DNA of 64,000 nucleotides from Caenorhabditis remanei (taxonomy: Eukaryota; Nematoda; Chromadorea; Rhabditida; Rhabditidae), in contig NC_071330.1 of the NCBI RefSeq assembly GCF_010183535.1, forward strand, positions 4,941,717 through 5,005,716, read 5' to 3'. Below are positions 13,601 to 23,054 of the stretch, piece after piece. Numbering within the stretch: the first letter of the stretch is position 1; every line of letters begins with the position of its first letter. The notes beneath the pieces are model-generated. The model ran no database searches. It was not told the origin of the DNA and worked only from the letters and a program-made list of their open reading frames with translations. Both the position numbers and the translations under genes were made by a program.

Positions 13601-16600
13601 AAGTTTTTTCAACAAACTTTCCAAATTTTGATAACATTTTTGAAAAGCTGAAATTGTGGGAATTCAGAATCTGTCTTCAAATTATCTTACGCATCAGAAT
13701 GAACTGAGTTACAGCACTTTGAATTATCATGTATCTTGGTTACTTCTGATCCTGAGAAAAATTTGAACCCGGATTCAGAATCTCCATGATTTCAGCTCTC
13801 AAGGAGTATAATTTTTTTCAGTTCTGTCTTTTGATACTTTTTTAAAAACCATTCTCTATTCGCTCTGCATTGTTTTTTAAATGTTCCTAGTGTATATGGT
13901 AGAACATTTTCTGACCTACCTTAGTACCTCAACCCGCCATAAATCTCGCAAGTGCCTATTTTGCTAATTTTATTAGGTGTGACTCCGAATCCACCATCCA
14001 CCTATCCCCATCACTCTCATTCATTACGACACACACACATCTGTCTCAATATTTTTGGAAAAGTTTGTGTGTGGAAGGTGTCGGGAACAACTGTTATGAA
14101 GTCGGCGTGTCGATAAGACAAAGGGGAAACGCAAGAAGAAAAAGAATTCGGGGGACAACCACCCTGTCGTCCCAATAATGAAATACGACTTGGAAGGGAG
14201 AAGACAAAAGACAAAAGAGAGAGAGAGAGGGAGATGACAACTGACTGACCAATCGGATCGAATTTGAGACAAGGGGAGGGATTGGGGGTACTGTAGGGAG
14301 AGAGAAAGAGATACATTTTATTATTTTGGAGATTATGACTTTCAACTGATGACACATCGTTCTAAATTGGAAAATGTAGCCTTAAATTGGTTACCCCCTG
14401 ACCAAACAGGAAATATGGTCAGTGTACCTTTTGGTGTCGCTGTATTATTTTTGTCAGTGTAACTTTCACAAATTTTCTGGATTTTTCAATTTATATCGCG
14501 AAAAACAATATTTCCAGGTTAGTTATACGAAAACCTCTAAAAATTGGTTACAATCACAGTTTTTTGAGTAAATATAGATCTGTCTAATGTTACACTGACG
14601 AAAATAATACAGTGACCAAAAAATACACTGACCTATGATTTTATTCAATTTTTAAAGGATTCGTATAACCATACTTGTCACGGGCCGGGCCGGGCCGATT
14701 TCCAAATTTTCACCGGCCCGGGTCAAGCGACTTTTTTTCGAAAAACATGTTTTCTTCAGCAGTAATTTTTGAAAAAGAGGTTTTTGGGGCATTTCCTGCA
14801 AACATTCGACTGAGATGATGATTTTTTATTAAATAACCGTTAAAAAAGTTGTTCACTACGGAAAGGGGGGTCTAGACTAGAGCTATCACAACTATATTGT
14901 AGAAAAATTGGGACGAGTTCGGCGGTTTTTAGACCAAGGAGAGCTACTTGACAACTGACTGAATTGATTTTCACTATACAAGCCCAGCGAGTAACCATTG
15001 AGTTATGGGACGTGACCTATATCATTGGATAGCTGAAATCACGCTGGTTCCAAATATATATTCAGTTTTTGTTCTTGAGGTCTGGTATTCGAGAAAAACG
15101 GAGTCGAAGTTCAGACCACTCGTCGCAAGGTGACTTGTCAGTGGTCTAAACTCCGACCTCGTTTTTCTCGAATACCAGGATTCGAGAGCAAAAACCGATT
15201 TTATATTTGGAATCAGCGTGATGATATAGGTGACGTCTTATAACTCCACGGTCACTCAGCAACCTTCCCTAGTCACTCAGGGTGGCAATTGAAATTCTGA
15301 ACTTTATAAAAATGCAAAATTAATTCTTTGGTTGCTTTGAAGTTTTTATCGTAAATGATAGCTCAAATCGATACCTTTATATTTATAGTTTGCAACTTTT
15401 TCGTGGAACCTTTCCATGAAAATTTATAGCAAATTGTATGAAAAAAATCGAAATGGATATGCAGACAACTAACACTGTCCAGAGACAAGAGAACTTATTC
15501 ATTTCCAAAATCAAGATCTAGTTGAAAATCTAGAATTTGAAGATATCCGACTGAACCTGACCATTTCAAATCGCTCACTTTCTACTATGTTCCAAAATTT
15601 GAACAAATCTCTCAATCATCAATGAAACTCTGAAAATCCTGGTTTAGTCCAATCTCTCCAATCTATTTACCGTAACATTACTAAAACTACAGTAACCTAA
15701 AAAGTGAGCCAAAATTTCAAAGTTGACAATTTTTAACATCATGCATCCAAATATTTTACTTATCTCAAAACCCTCATATTTCCCCAATTTTGCAGGCGCC
15801 AAAGGAGGTGAATCGAAGAGAACCCGTCAAACATATTCAAGGAGTCAGACACTGGAACTCGAGAAGGAATTCCATTATCATAAGTATTTGACACGAAAAC
15901 GGAGACAAGAGATCTCGGAGACACTTCATTTGACTGAGAGACAGGTAAGCGGACATCCGGATATACGGGTGTACAGACAGACAAAATTTTCTTTTTTTTC
16001 CCCAAAATCTGGACCATATTGGGTAATCTCGACACTTCAAAGGGACCGCCAGTTAGACCCCCGCGATGAAAATACGCCGCTTTTAAAATTCCGCAAAAAA
16101 AATTTTCGGGGTGGTCAAAAACATGTTCCCTGACGTTTTTGACCACACGGAACATTTTTTATTGCGGATTTTTGAAAAGTGATTCTTTTTCTGCATCGGC
16201 GGTGTCTTTGTAGTGTCCAGTGAACCCAAAAATGGTAAAATTTAGAAATAGAGGAATTTTCGGGAAAATCGGTACGAAAATTCCAAAGTAACATACTTGT
16301 TAAGGCCCGGGTACTTGGTGCCAAAATTCAAAATTCAATTTTTTCGAATTTTTTTCACGAAAAAGTAAAATATTCGGCAATTATTCAGAATTAGAAGAAA
16401 ATCAAAAATGTTCACTTTTGGTTCAATTTTTGAAGCCGGGCCTTGAAAAGTATGCAAATTATCCTATTCTACCTCTGAAATTACCCATTTTCAGGTAAAA
16501 ATCTGGTTCCAAAACCGCCGTATGAAGCACAAAAAAGAGGCAAAAGGCGAAGGTGGCAGCAATGAATCGGATGAGGAATCGAATCAAGATGAGCAAAATG

Positions 16601-16617
16601 AGCAACATTCTTCTTGA
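7661..16617 (+). CDS. mab-5: Hox transcription factor MAB-5 (Antennapedia class)
   Basis: DNA-binding homeodomain protein that patterns the posterior body in Caenorhabditis (family knowledge). Five exons join in frame: 7661-7801, 8560-8642, 8691-8794, 15796-15944 and 16495-16617, giving 199 residues, about the length I recall for C. elegans MAB-5. The start is the first ATG, beginning [14 protein letters not shown]. An Ala/Ser-rich run follows (about residues 21-44). The hexapeptide for Exd/Pbx contact is PVFPWMK at about 101-107. The homeodomain is about 116-175, with the arm KRTRQTY, helix 2 [10 protein letters not shown] and recognition helix [10 protein letters not shown]; the intron before this helix splits the homeodomain after residue Q. 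The tail is acidic (Ser/Glu/Gln). The third intron is 7.0 kb and separates the hexapeptide from the homeodomain. Homeodomain and N-terminus together make the mab-5 call firm. Confidence 0.95.
7825..7935 (+). repeat. Two direct copies of a GC-rich 19-mer in mab-5 intron 1
   Basis: AGTACGGTAGAGCGCGGTT occurs at about 7829-7847 and again at about 7915-7933. Shorter forms (TAGAGCGCG) recur at about 8490 and 8545 in the same intron and at about 21750 in another gene. It may be a dispersed genomic repeat word rather than a mab-5 element. Confidence 0.6.
9270..9605. repeat. Low-complexity GGAAATTTCGGAA-rich stretch
   Basis: Words such as GGAAATTTCGGAA and AATTTTCGGAATTTC recur on both strands. Long open frames on both strands across it (102 codons minus, 81 plus) have a biased Phe/Ser/Lys composition and no recognisable domain, so they are not called genes. 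A dispersed Caenorhabditis repeat is likely. Confidence 0.5.
10135..10330. repeat. Imperfect inverted repeat (family C-like)
   Basis: ATCTACATTTTTGCAGTTAG and TTTTTGTACGACGTTTCC on the left are mirrored by GGAAACTTTGTACGAAAAAG and TTGTAAACTGCAAAAAG on the right. Same architecture as the element at 1553-1880 but diverged. Confidence 0.55.
12440..12630. repeat. MITE with long terminal inverted repeats, family D copy 1
   Basis: Left end ATATCGGTTCACGAACACTT followed by GGTGTTAAAGG; right end CCTTTAACACTCCCTGG followed by GTGTTCGTGAACCGATAAT. The ends pair over about 45 bases, and the interior (CGTAGTTGAAA / TTTCAACTACG) pairs as well. A second copy with the same ends lies at 53758-53981. Confidence 0.8.
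14990..15275. repeat. Palindromic element, family E copy 1 (mab-5 intron 3)
   Basis: GAGTTATGGGACGTGACCTATATCA-like left arm and GATATAGGTGACGTCTTATAACTCC-like right arm; nearer the centre TGGTATTCGAGAAAAACGG mirrors CGTTTTTCTCGAATACCA. A second copy is in the first intron of the OST3 gene at 19079-19437. Confidence 0.8.
16288..16455. repeat. Inverted repeat with GGCCCGG ends, family F
   Basis: CATACTTGTTAAGGCCCGGG at the left is mirrored by CCGGGCCTTGAAAAGTATG at the right, in mab-5 intron 4. Members with similar ends lie in introns at about 23455-23765 and 51596-51850. Confidence 0.65.
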
Positions 16618-17219
16618 TTTTTTTCTTCCCACTCATGCTTTTCATAAAAAATTTTCTCATTTTCCGGTCACTTTGTGTCTCTTTTCATTTTTTCTCTCTC
16701 TCTCTCTTCCCATTTTGCATTTTTTATCGGTGATTTCCCGCTAGCTTTTACTCGAAAGGCTCTACTCATCCGACTGATTCATTCCGCCCTTTCGACGGGT
16801 TTTTGTACCTTTTTCTCGCATTTTTATGAATCTTTTCTTTTGTATTCTGGGATTTTTTTCTGCAATGATCTCTTTTTTTTCATTAAACTTTTTTATACAC
16901 TACTTTCATTTTTCTCTCTCTCTCAATTTTTACAAGGTTACATATCTTTTCCTGCTTTTGTTGTTTTATTATTTTGCTTTGGAGATGAATATGATCTTTT
17001 GATTTTGTTTTTGTCGCACAGAAAAAAAATGGAATGACTTCACTTTTCTGGAATTCAACCTGTGGAAAGACGAAATTTTCCTCGAATTTGAGATTTCGCA
17101 ATCAAAATTAACACTCTTGTGATGAATTTCGTTGTTTTTTGACCACGAAACCTATGAAAAATCAGTGAAAAAATGAAATAATGTACTCAAAATATGTATT
17201 TTTCAGGATTAACGTAATT
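16618..17219. other. mab-5 3' flank
   Basis: Pyrimidine-rich 3' untranslated and intergenic sequence after the mab-5 stop. Many TTTTTC runs on the plus strand, no gene supported. The poly(A) site was not located with confidence. Confidence 0.5.
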
Positions 17220-17495
17220 TTACTCGAAAATCTTGCGGAATCTCAGAAAATATTTTATTCTATCCATTAATCGAGAATTCTTGACTTTTTGGAAACCTAT
17301 TTCCCCGTTCAAAACCCTGAATCCAGTCAGGAACGCGGTCCAGAATCCCAGGAATCCACCCGACAGTTCATGCCACGTTCTGCGCGTCAATTCTGATGCA
17401 GCGTACGCAGGAATACGGTAGACAACGGTGTTTGCGGACCCAGTAGCCACGTCGAATTTGAGTGTGCTCGCCGAGTAGACGTCGCTGTTTTTCAA
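17220..17495 (-). other. Coding-like segment without an ATG
   Basis: A 91-codon open frame on the minus strand starts at TTG, not ATG. Codon use is gene-like and the translation is balanced (VYSASTLKFDVATGS, then a Trp/Phe/Gly-rich hydrophobic part LSGGFLGFWTAF). It lies head to head with the operon that begins at 17654. It could be an exon whose first exon I did not find, a decayed gene, or chance. I do not recognise the product; a small membrane protein is conceivable from the hydrophobic segment. Confidence 0.3.
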
Positions 17496-17653
17496 CGTTT
17501 TAGACGGAAAATTCTCGTTTTTTGGATTGTTATAATTAAAAATAGGTAGTTTAGACGCTAATAATCTATATTTTTGTCAATTTCATCGTAAAAATCACTT
17601 TAAAATCGTGGTTTTGAGTAAAACAAATTTTTGAGTCAAATTGGTGTTTTCAG

Positions 17654-18412
17654 ATGTCGTTCTACGGACAAAGTGGCTCTCAAGCAGCCGGAACTAATCA
17701 CAGAAGAACATGGGACGAGGTACGTTGCTTGAAAAGGAATAAAATCTTCAAAAAATAGTGATATTTTCAGAAAGAATATTCGCTCGCTGCCCAGCAACGC
17801 ATGCTCGATGAAAAAGAGGCGGAGGACATTCGAACCGGCAAAAAGAAGAAAGATGAGCCAAAAGTGAAACGAGAAATGTTAAAAGCCAGAGAGTATAAAG
17901 TCGATTTGGACTCGAAAGTCGGAAAATCCGTGGTCATCACAAAAGCGACACCATCGGCTGAGACTGGAGGGTTCTATTGCGACGTTTGTGATTGCGTTGT
18001 GAAGGATTCGATAAACTTTTTGGATCATATCAACGGAAAGAATCATCAGAGAAATATTGGAATGTCGATGAAAACGAAGAAGAGTACAGTTGATGATGTG
18101 AGGGATCGGTTTAGGTTGCTCAAGGAGAAAAGTAAGTGATTATCGATTGGTAACATCTAGTGATTGTGTTTTTCTGCAGAAGAACGCGAGAAAAAGGAGG
18201 CACAAGTCGAGCAGCTTCTGGAAGATGTTCAAGAAGAGGAGGCAAGAATGGCGGATTATAAGAAGGATAAAAAGGTAGATCCAAGTAGAAAAAGGAAGAG
18301 AGATACACGAAAAGATGAAGAAGAAGAGGAGGAAGAGGAGGATGACGATGGTTTGGATCCAGAACTTCGAGCGATGATGGGATTCTCTGGTTTTGCCACT
18401 AGCAAACGATAA
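17654..18412 (+). CDS. snu-23: U4/U6.U5 tri-snRNP factor SNU23/ZMAT2
   Basis: Spliceosome component: SNU23/ZMAT2 binds the tri-snRNP and acts in B-complex activation (family knowledge). Three exons, 17654-17719, 17771-18131 and 18180-18412, join in frame to 219 residues, close to the family length. The N-terminus holds the family signature RRTWDEKEY. A U1-type C2H2 zinc finger lies at about residues 92-114 (C-x2-C-x12-H-x5-H, ending [10 protein letters not shown]), followed by a basic helical region and an acidic run of Glu/Asp near the C-terminus, then [14 protein letters not shown], a typical end for this family. The acceptor TTTTCAG abuts the ATG, supporting trans-splicing at this start. 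It is the first gene of the putative operon. Confidence 0.93.
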
Positions 18413-18583
18413 ACTGTTATTTTGATCTCACGTGTATAATTATCATAATGAATCTCTGAATTTTATGAATTAATTATTGATTTTAATGCTCATTATTGGT
18501 TTAAAAAACCATGATTACCTCTATCCATTGATTTTTTCCTACTTTTACTGAATTTTGTTAAATTTCTATGATTACTGTTTCAG

Positions 18584-20559
18584 ATGAGAACACTGGTACC
18601 ACTTCTCTTCGTGTTGATCGCCGTTTGCGCGGCACAACAAACACTCGATGAGAAGGTTCAAAACCTTGTCGATCTGACCACACGGCAATCAATTGTCAAA
18701 TTCAACATGGACAAATGGAAGAATCTCGTTCGAATGCAGCCAAGAAACTACTCGATTATCGTCATGTTCACCGCACTTTCGCCAGGTGTTAACTGCCCGA
18801 TTTGCAAGTGAGTGAAGCGAATTATTGGAGGAAATTAAGCTTTTCATCGAAAAATTTCGTTTTTGAATACCCGAAAAGTTCCCAATAGCTGAAAACCTGT
18901 CTCAGCATCTGTTTCCTACAAATTTTCTCGATTTTTTAACACTCATCTGGTTAAAAAGTCGGAGGATACTCGAAAATCGTGAAATTTGATTCGAGAACCT
19001 AAAGAACCCAAATTTCAGCCTGAAGCCGGTTTTTCAGAAATTCGTGGGTTTTCTTGGGAATGATAAAGTTTTACTGACTAGGGAAGGTCAAAGAGTCAGT
19101 ATGGAGTTATGAGACGTGGGATATATCATTAGAAAGCTGAGAAAACGCTGATTCCAAATACATACTTAGTTTTTGCCCTCGATCCCTGGTATTCGAGAAA
19201 AGCGAGATTAAAGTTCGGAAAAATAGAGATTTATCACCTTTCTCACACGAAAAAACCATGTTCCGCATTTTAAAAAGGTGATAATTCTCTATTTTGCCAG
19301 ACTTTGTCCTTGTTCTTCTCGAATACCAGGCCTCGGGGGCAAAAGTTCAATATATATTTGGAATCAGAGTTTTCTCAGCTTTCTAATGATATATTTCACG
19401 TCTCATAACTCCAACTGACTCTATGACCTACCCTAGTGAGAAATTTGTTGTGAAAACATTAAAATGAACCCAGAAAAGCCATTTTTTTTCATTTCATGAC
19501 CAAATCTCTGATTCCAGACCAGCATACGACGAGTTCATGATTGTCGCCAACTCGCACCGCTACGCCAGCACCGAATCCGACCGCCGTAAGGTGTTCTTCG
19601 GAATCGTCGACTACGAAGATGCTCCACAAATCTTCCAACAAATGAATCTCAACACTGCCCCAATTCTCTACCATTTCGGACCAAAACTCGGTGCCAAGAA
19701 GCGTCCAGAGCAAATGGATTTCCAGAGACAAGGATTCGATGCTGATGCGATCGGAAGATTTGTTGCTGATCAAACTGAAGTTCAAATCCGTGTGATCCGC
19801 CCACCAAACTACACGGCTCCAGTTGTAATTGCTCTTTTCATTTTGTTGCTCCTCGGAATGTTGTACATGAAGAGAAACAGTTTGGACTTCCTTCTCAACA
19901 GAACTATGTGGGGATTCGTGTGTCTCGCCATCACTTTCATCTTCATGTCCGGTCAAATGTGGAATCATATCCGTGGACCACCATTCATGATCACCAATCC
20001 ACAAACCAAAGAGCCATCGTTCATCCATGGATCAACTCAATTCCAGCTCATCGCTGAGACTTATATCGTCGGACTTTTGTACGCTTTGGTCGCTATTGGA
20101 TTCATCTGTGTCAATGAGGCTGCTGACGCGTCGAATTATAAGGAGAAGAAGGGAGGAAGTGGAAAGAAGACCGCTGGTGTATTCTCTTTGTTCAGTATTC
20201 CAGCTAATAGTGAGTGGAAAGCATAATTTGTGGAAAAATTCACTAATTTTGTCTCGAAAAGTGTCAGAATCGGAGGATTTCTGTGTTTTTGATGTTTCGA
20301 GCATGATTTTGCACTTTTTCACGTAAAACTTCTTACGAATTTACAAACTTTTTCATTGGAAAACCATCTAATTCTCTTGAAATTCTTCTCCGTTCCGAGC
20401 TAAAAATCCCCCAAGTTTCCCCGTTTTCCCATCAAAACCAACCATATTTCAGCCCTCGCCATCGTTGGACTCGTCTTCATCTGCATTTTCTTCTCGTTCC
20501 TCCTCTCCGTATTCCGCGCCAAGTACCGTGGATACCCATACTCTTTCTTGTTCTCTTAA
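18584..20559 (+). CDS. Oligosaccharyltransferase subunit OST3/TUSC3-MAGT1
   Basis: ER-membrane thioredoxin-like subunit of the oligosaccharyltransferase that helps N-glycosylate cysteine-rich acceptors (family knowledge; C. elegans ZK686.3 type). Exons 18584-18807, 19518-20209 and 20453-20559 join to 340 residues, the usual family length. A signal peptide (about 1-17) precedes a luminal thioredoxin fold with the redox motif CPIC at residues 71-74; intron 1 falls just after this motif. Four hydrophobic segments follow at about 174-191, 205-220, 250-272 and 304-322. The ATG directly follows TGTTTCAG, 171 bases after the previous stop, as expected for a downstream operon gene. Intron 1 contains a palindromic repeat. 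Confidence 0.93.
19079..19437. repeat. Palindromic element, family E copy 2 (OST3 intron 1)
   Basis: Ends CTAGGGAAGGTCAAAGAGTC and its mirror ending TGACCTACCCTAG. Inner arms GATATATCATTAGAAAGCTG / CAGCTTTCTAATGATATAT and CTGGTATTCGAGAAAAG / CTTCTCGAATACCAG. Clearly the same family as 14990-15275. The well-preserved ends CTAGGG(T/A)AGG may be the true termini. Confidence 0.8.
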
Positions 20560-20865
20560 ATTCCGATCCCCCCCCCCCTTCCCGCTCTTTGCCAGTTTTA
20601 ATTAATAATTTATTTTTGTTTCCCCCTACCAAAATGTTTATTGTAATTTACTTGTCTCTCGATTCCAAAGCTTTTTTTTCGTTTTTTCAGCGTCGTTTTG
20701 GGTGTGATATTTATTTTTCTCTTTGTTTTTTTTTTGTAATCAAAAGATGTATTCAGAATTTAGACGGTTTTTTAAAATCATAAATCTGTAATTTATTGTA
20801 TTTCCTTTTTAGCGTGAACTTGCATTGCCACGCAATCCACAGTTGGATTCGGGCGCTTTCAGAAA

Positions 20866-22718
20866 ATGTCACTTCTTCTCGTTGCGCATGACGGATTCAG
20901 CGGCTCGGAAGCAGAAGGAATTGGAGAAATTCAGGTGAGGAGGATTCTGATTCTGAAGTCTGAAGGATTCAGAATTCAGAATATACAACGAGTTTCTGAA
21001 GAGGAGGGAAACATTAAGAGCAACGAGAGGACTATGTGAATCAATGGAACATGAATCAGTGGGATGTAGTTGTTTTGAGGTTAGAAAGGGAGACTTCTGA
21101 ATCTTTTTTGACGACGTCGGAATTCAGAAGACGTCAGAAGAAGAACCTCCAGAAGTTCCAGAAGCAAATATACTTCAACCGGATAGAAAATTCGAGAAAG
21201 ATTCGGAATTCGCGGTGGCTGGAATCTTCACAATGTCTTCTGAACCCCCAACGTCTTCTCTCTTCGTATTTCCACAGAAACGAGGAAAAAGGGGCGGAGT
21301 TGGGGGAATTCAGAATCCTGGAGCTGCTGGAGACGTCCCACAACAACAACCACAACCGAGTAGAAAACCGTATTCTTATAATGATCGAAAGAGAAAAAAT
21401 GCGGACGAACGGAGAGATATTAAGAAGAAATTATTCATGGATTTGGGCATTATTCGATCGAGTTCCGGAATCGATGTGAGCGGAATTTGGGGGAAAAAAG
21501 TTCAGAAATTTCGGTCCGAATCTTTTTCTAAAAGGTTTTCAGTTGGGAATATCGAATTTTCGCTTTCGTTTTGCGGAAAAGTTTAGAATTTTCGGTCGGA
21601 AATGCTAAAAAAAATCCAACAAAAAACGAAAAATACAGTTATAAGCACGACACAGTTCTTACAACTGCGCTCCACCGAAATGCCCTTGAAAATGTCTCTT
21701 TTTCTCTGAATCTCTCAACTTCGCACACAATTGTCTTCGGTTTCGATAGAGCGCGGTTGTAAGAAGCGTGTCGTGATAATAAAAACAGTTTTTTATTTAT
21801 TTTAGAAGCTTTTCAGTTGAAAATTTTGAATTTCCGCTTACTTTTTTGGAGAAAATTTCAGAATTTTCGGTCGGAAATGCAAGAAAAATAAAAATAAAAA
21901 CAATTGTATTTCAGAAAAAATAGATTTTTTTTCAATTTTTGAGAAGCTTTTTATGTGGGAATTTTGAATTTTTGCTTACATTTTTGGGGAACATGCGATT
22001 TTTTTTGTGTTTGTTTGCCAATTTTATTGAAAAAAAAGATTTCGCGATTTTTTCAGTGAAAAATTACGAAAACTCAAAAAAAAAATCAGATATTTTTTGA
22101 AAATTTCGTTAAAACTTTTTTAGAAAAATCAACCATTTTCGATAAAAACATAAGCAAAAAGCTCAATATATCGAATTTCTGTACAAATTTGGTGAAAATC
22201 TGGAAAGCCATAATTTATTGGAAAAATCTCGAGATGTTGTGTTTTTTTTCGTCGGAAATTTAAGAAATGTTAATTAAACATTTGCATTTTTTCCTATTTT
22301 CCGGGTTTCTAAGCATTTTTGCAAATTTAAAATGGAAGTAATCCGTAATTTTCAAATAGAAAACCGAATGTTTCAGAACGGAGAAACGAATCGAGAAGAC
22401 TCAATGAAGCGAAAAATCACGGAGACAATCGTGACGACATACTGTGAGATGTGTGAGCAGAACTTCTCGAGCTCGAAAATGTTGCTCCTCCATCGAAGTA
22501 AAGTGCACAATACTCCTTTCATCGAGTGCCATCTGTGTCTGAAACTCTTCTCCCAAACGATTCATTTCAATCGACACATGAAAACTCATTATGGACCAAA
22601 TGCGATGAGTCATGTGCAATGTGAGCTGTGTGAGAGACAATTTAAGGATAAAGAATCGCTGAAAACTCATTGGGATGTGTCGCATGGAGAGAAGGAACGG
22701 TATAAATTGATGCAATGA
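20866..22718 (+). CDS. C2H2 zinc-finger protein (ZK686.5-like)
   Basis: Putative nucleic-acid-binding protein with no assigned function. Exons 20866-20934, 21278-21475 and 22377-22718 join in phase 0 to 202 residues. The start ATG at 20866 follows the acceptor GCTTTCAG by three bases; the next ATG (20888) gives a frame that does not join to exon 2 cleanly, so the first was chosen. Exon 2 encodes a Gly/Pro/Gln-rich part and a basic stretch RKPYSYNDRKRKN. Three C-terminal fingers follow: YCEMC...HRSKVH, ECHLC...HMKTH and QCELC...HWDVSH, each C-x2-C-x12-H-x3/4-H. Third gene of the operon. Exon 1 is the least certain part. Confidence 0.8.
21640..21777. repeat. Short inverted repeat in zinc-finger gene intron 2
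   Basis: CACGACACAGTTCTTACAAC and GCGCTCCA at the left mirror GAGCGCGGTTGTAAGAAGCG and TGTCGTG at the right. About 25-30 base ends with a 75-base interior; MITE-like. Confidence 0.7.
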
Positions 22719-23054
22719 ACCGTTTGCAAGCTTTTGTAATATAATTTTCTGTATTGATGATTTTTAATGTAATTCTTGGTTTTCTTGGTTGTAACATGCA
22801 ATAAACTCGTTTATTTAATTTATTTAATCTTTTTGAGTCAGAAAATCGCTCGGAAATAGACGAAATTACCATGAAAACGCTGAAAATCGCTGAAATTAAT
22901 TAAATTAGGCGCCTCAATTCCAGTACGACACTCCGTAATCCTGCCTAGTGCGTGTTGTTTAGCGTAAATCTACACCGATTTTTTTGCACAATAAACGCTT
23001 TTTTTTTAATTTAAATAACTTTTCTTAGCTAAAAACGTTGCTTATTTGCAGAAA

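Larger units (their letters stand above)
8795..15795 (+). other. Large third intron of mab-5
   Basis: Seven kilobases between the hexapeptide exon and the homeodomain exon. No coding exon could be supported inside it. It contains at least three repeat insertions (about 10135-10330, 12440-12630, 14990-15275), a low-complexity stretch and poly-purine runs. Its size next to introns 2 and 4 (48 and 550 bases) suggests it may hold regulatory DNA, which is inference only. Confidence 0.7.

Noticed and set aside
14017..14357. Three overlapping minus-strand frames of 82-112 codons
   Set aside because: Purine-rich low-complexity sequence (GAGAGAGAGAG on the plus strand); no credible codon pattern.
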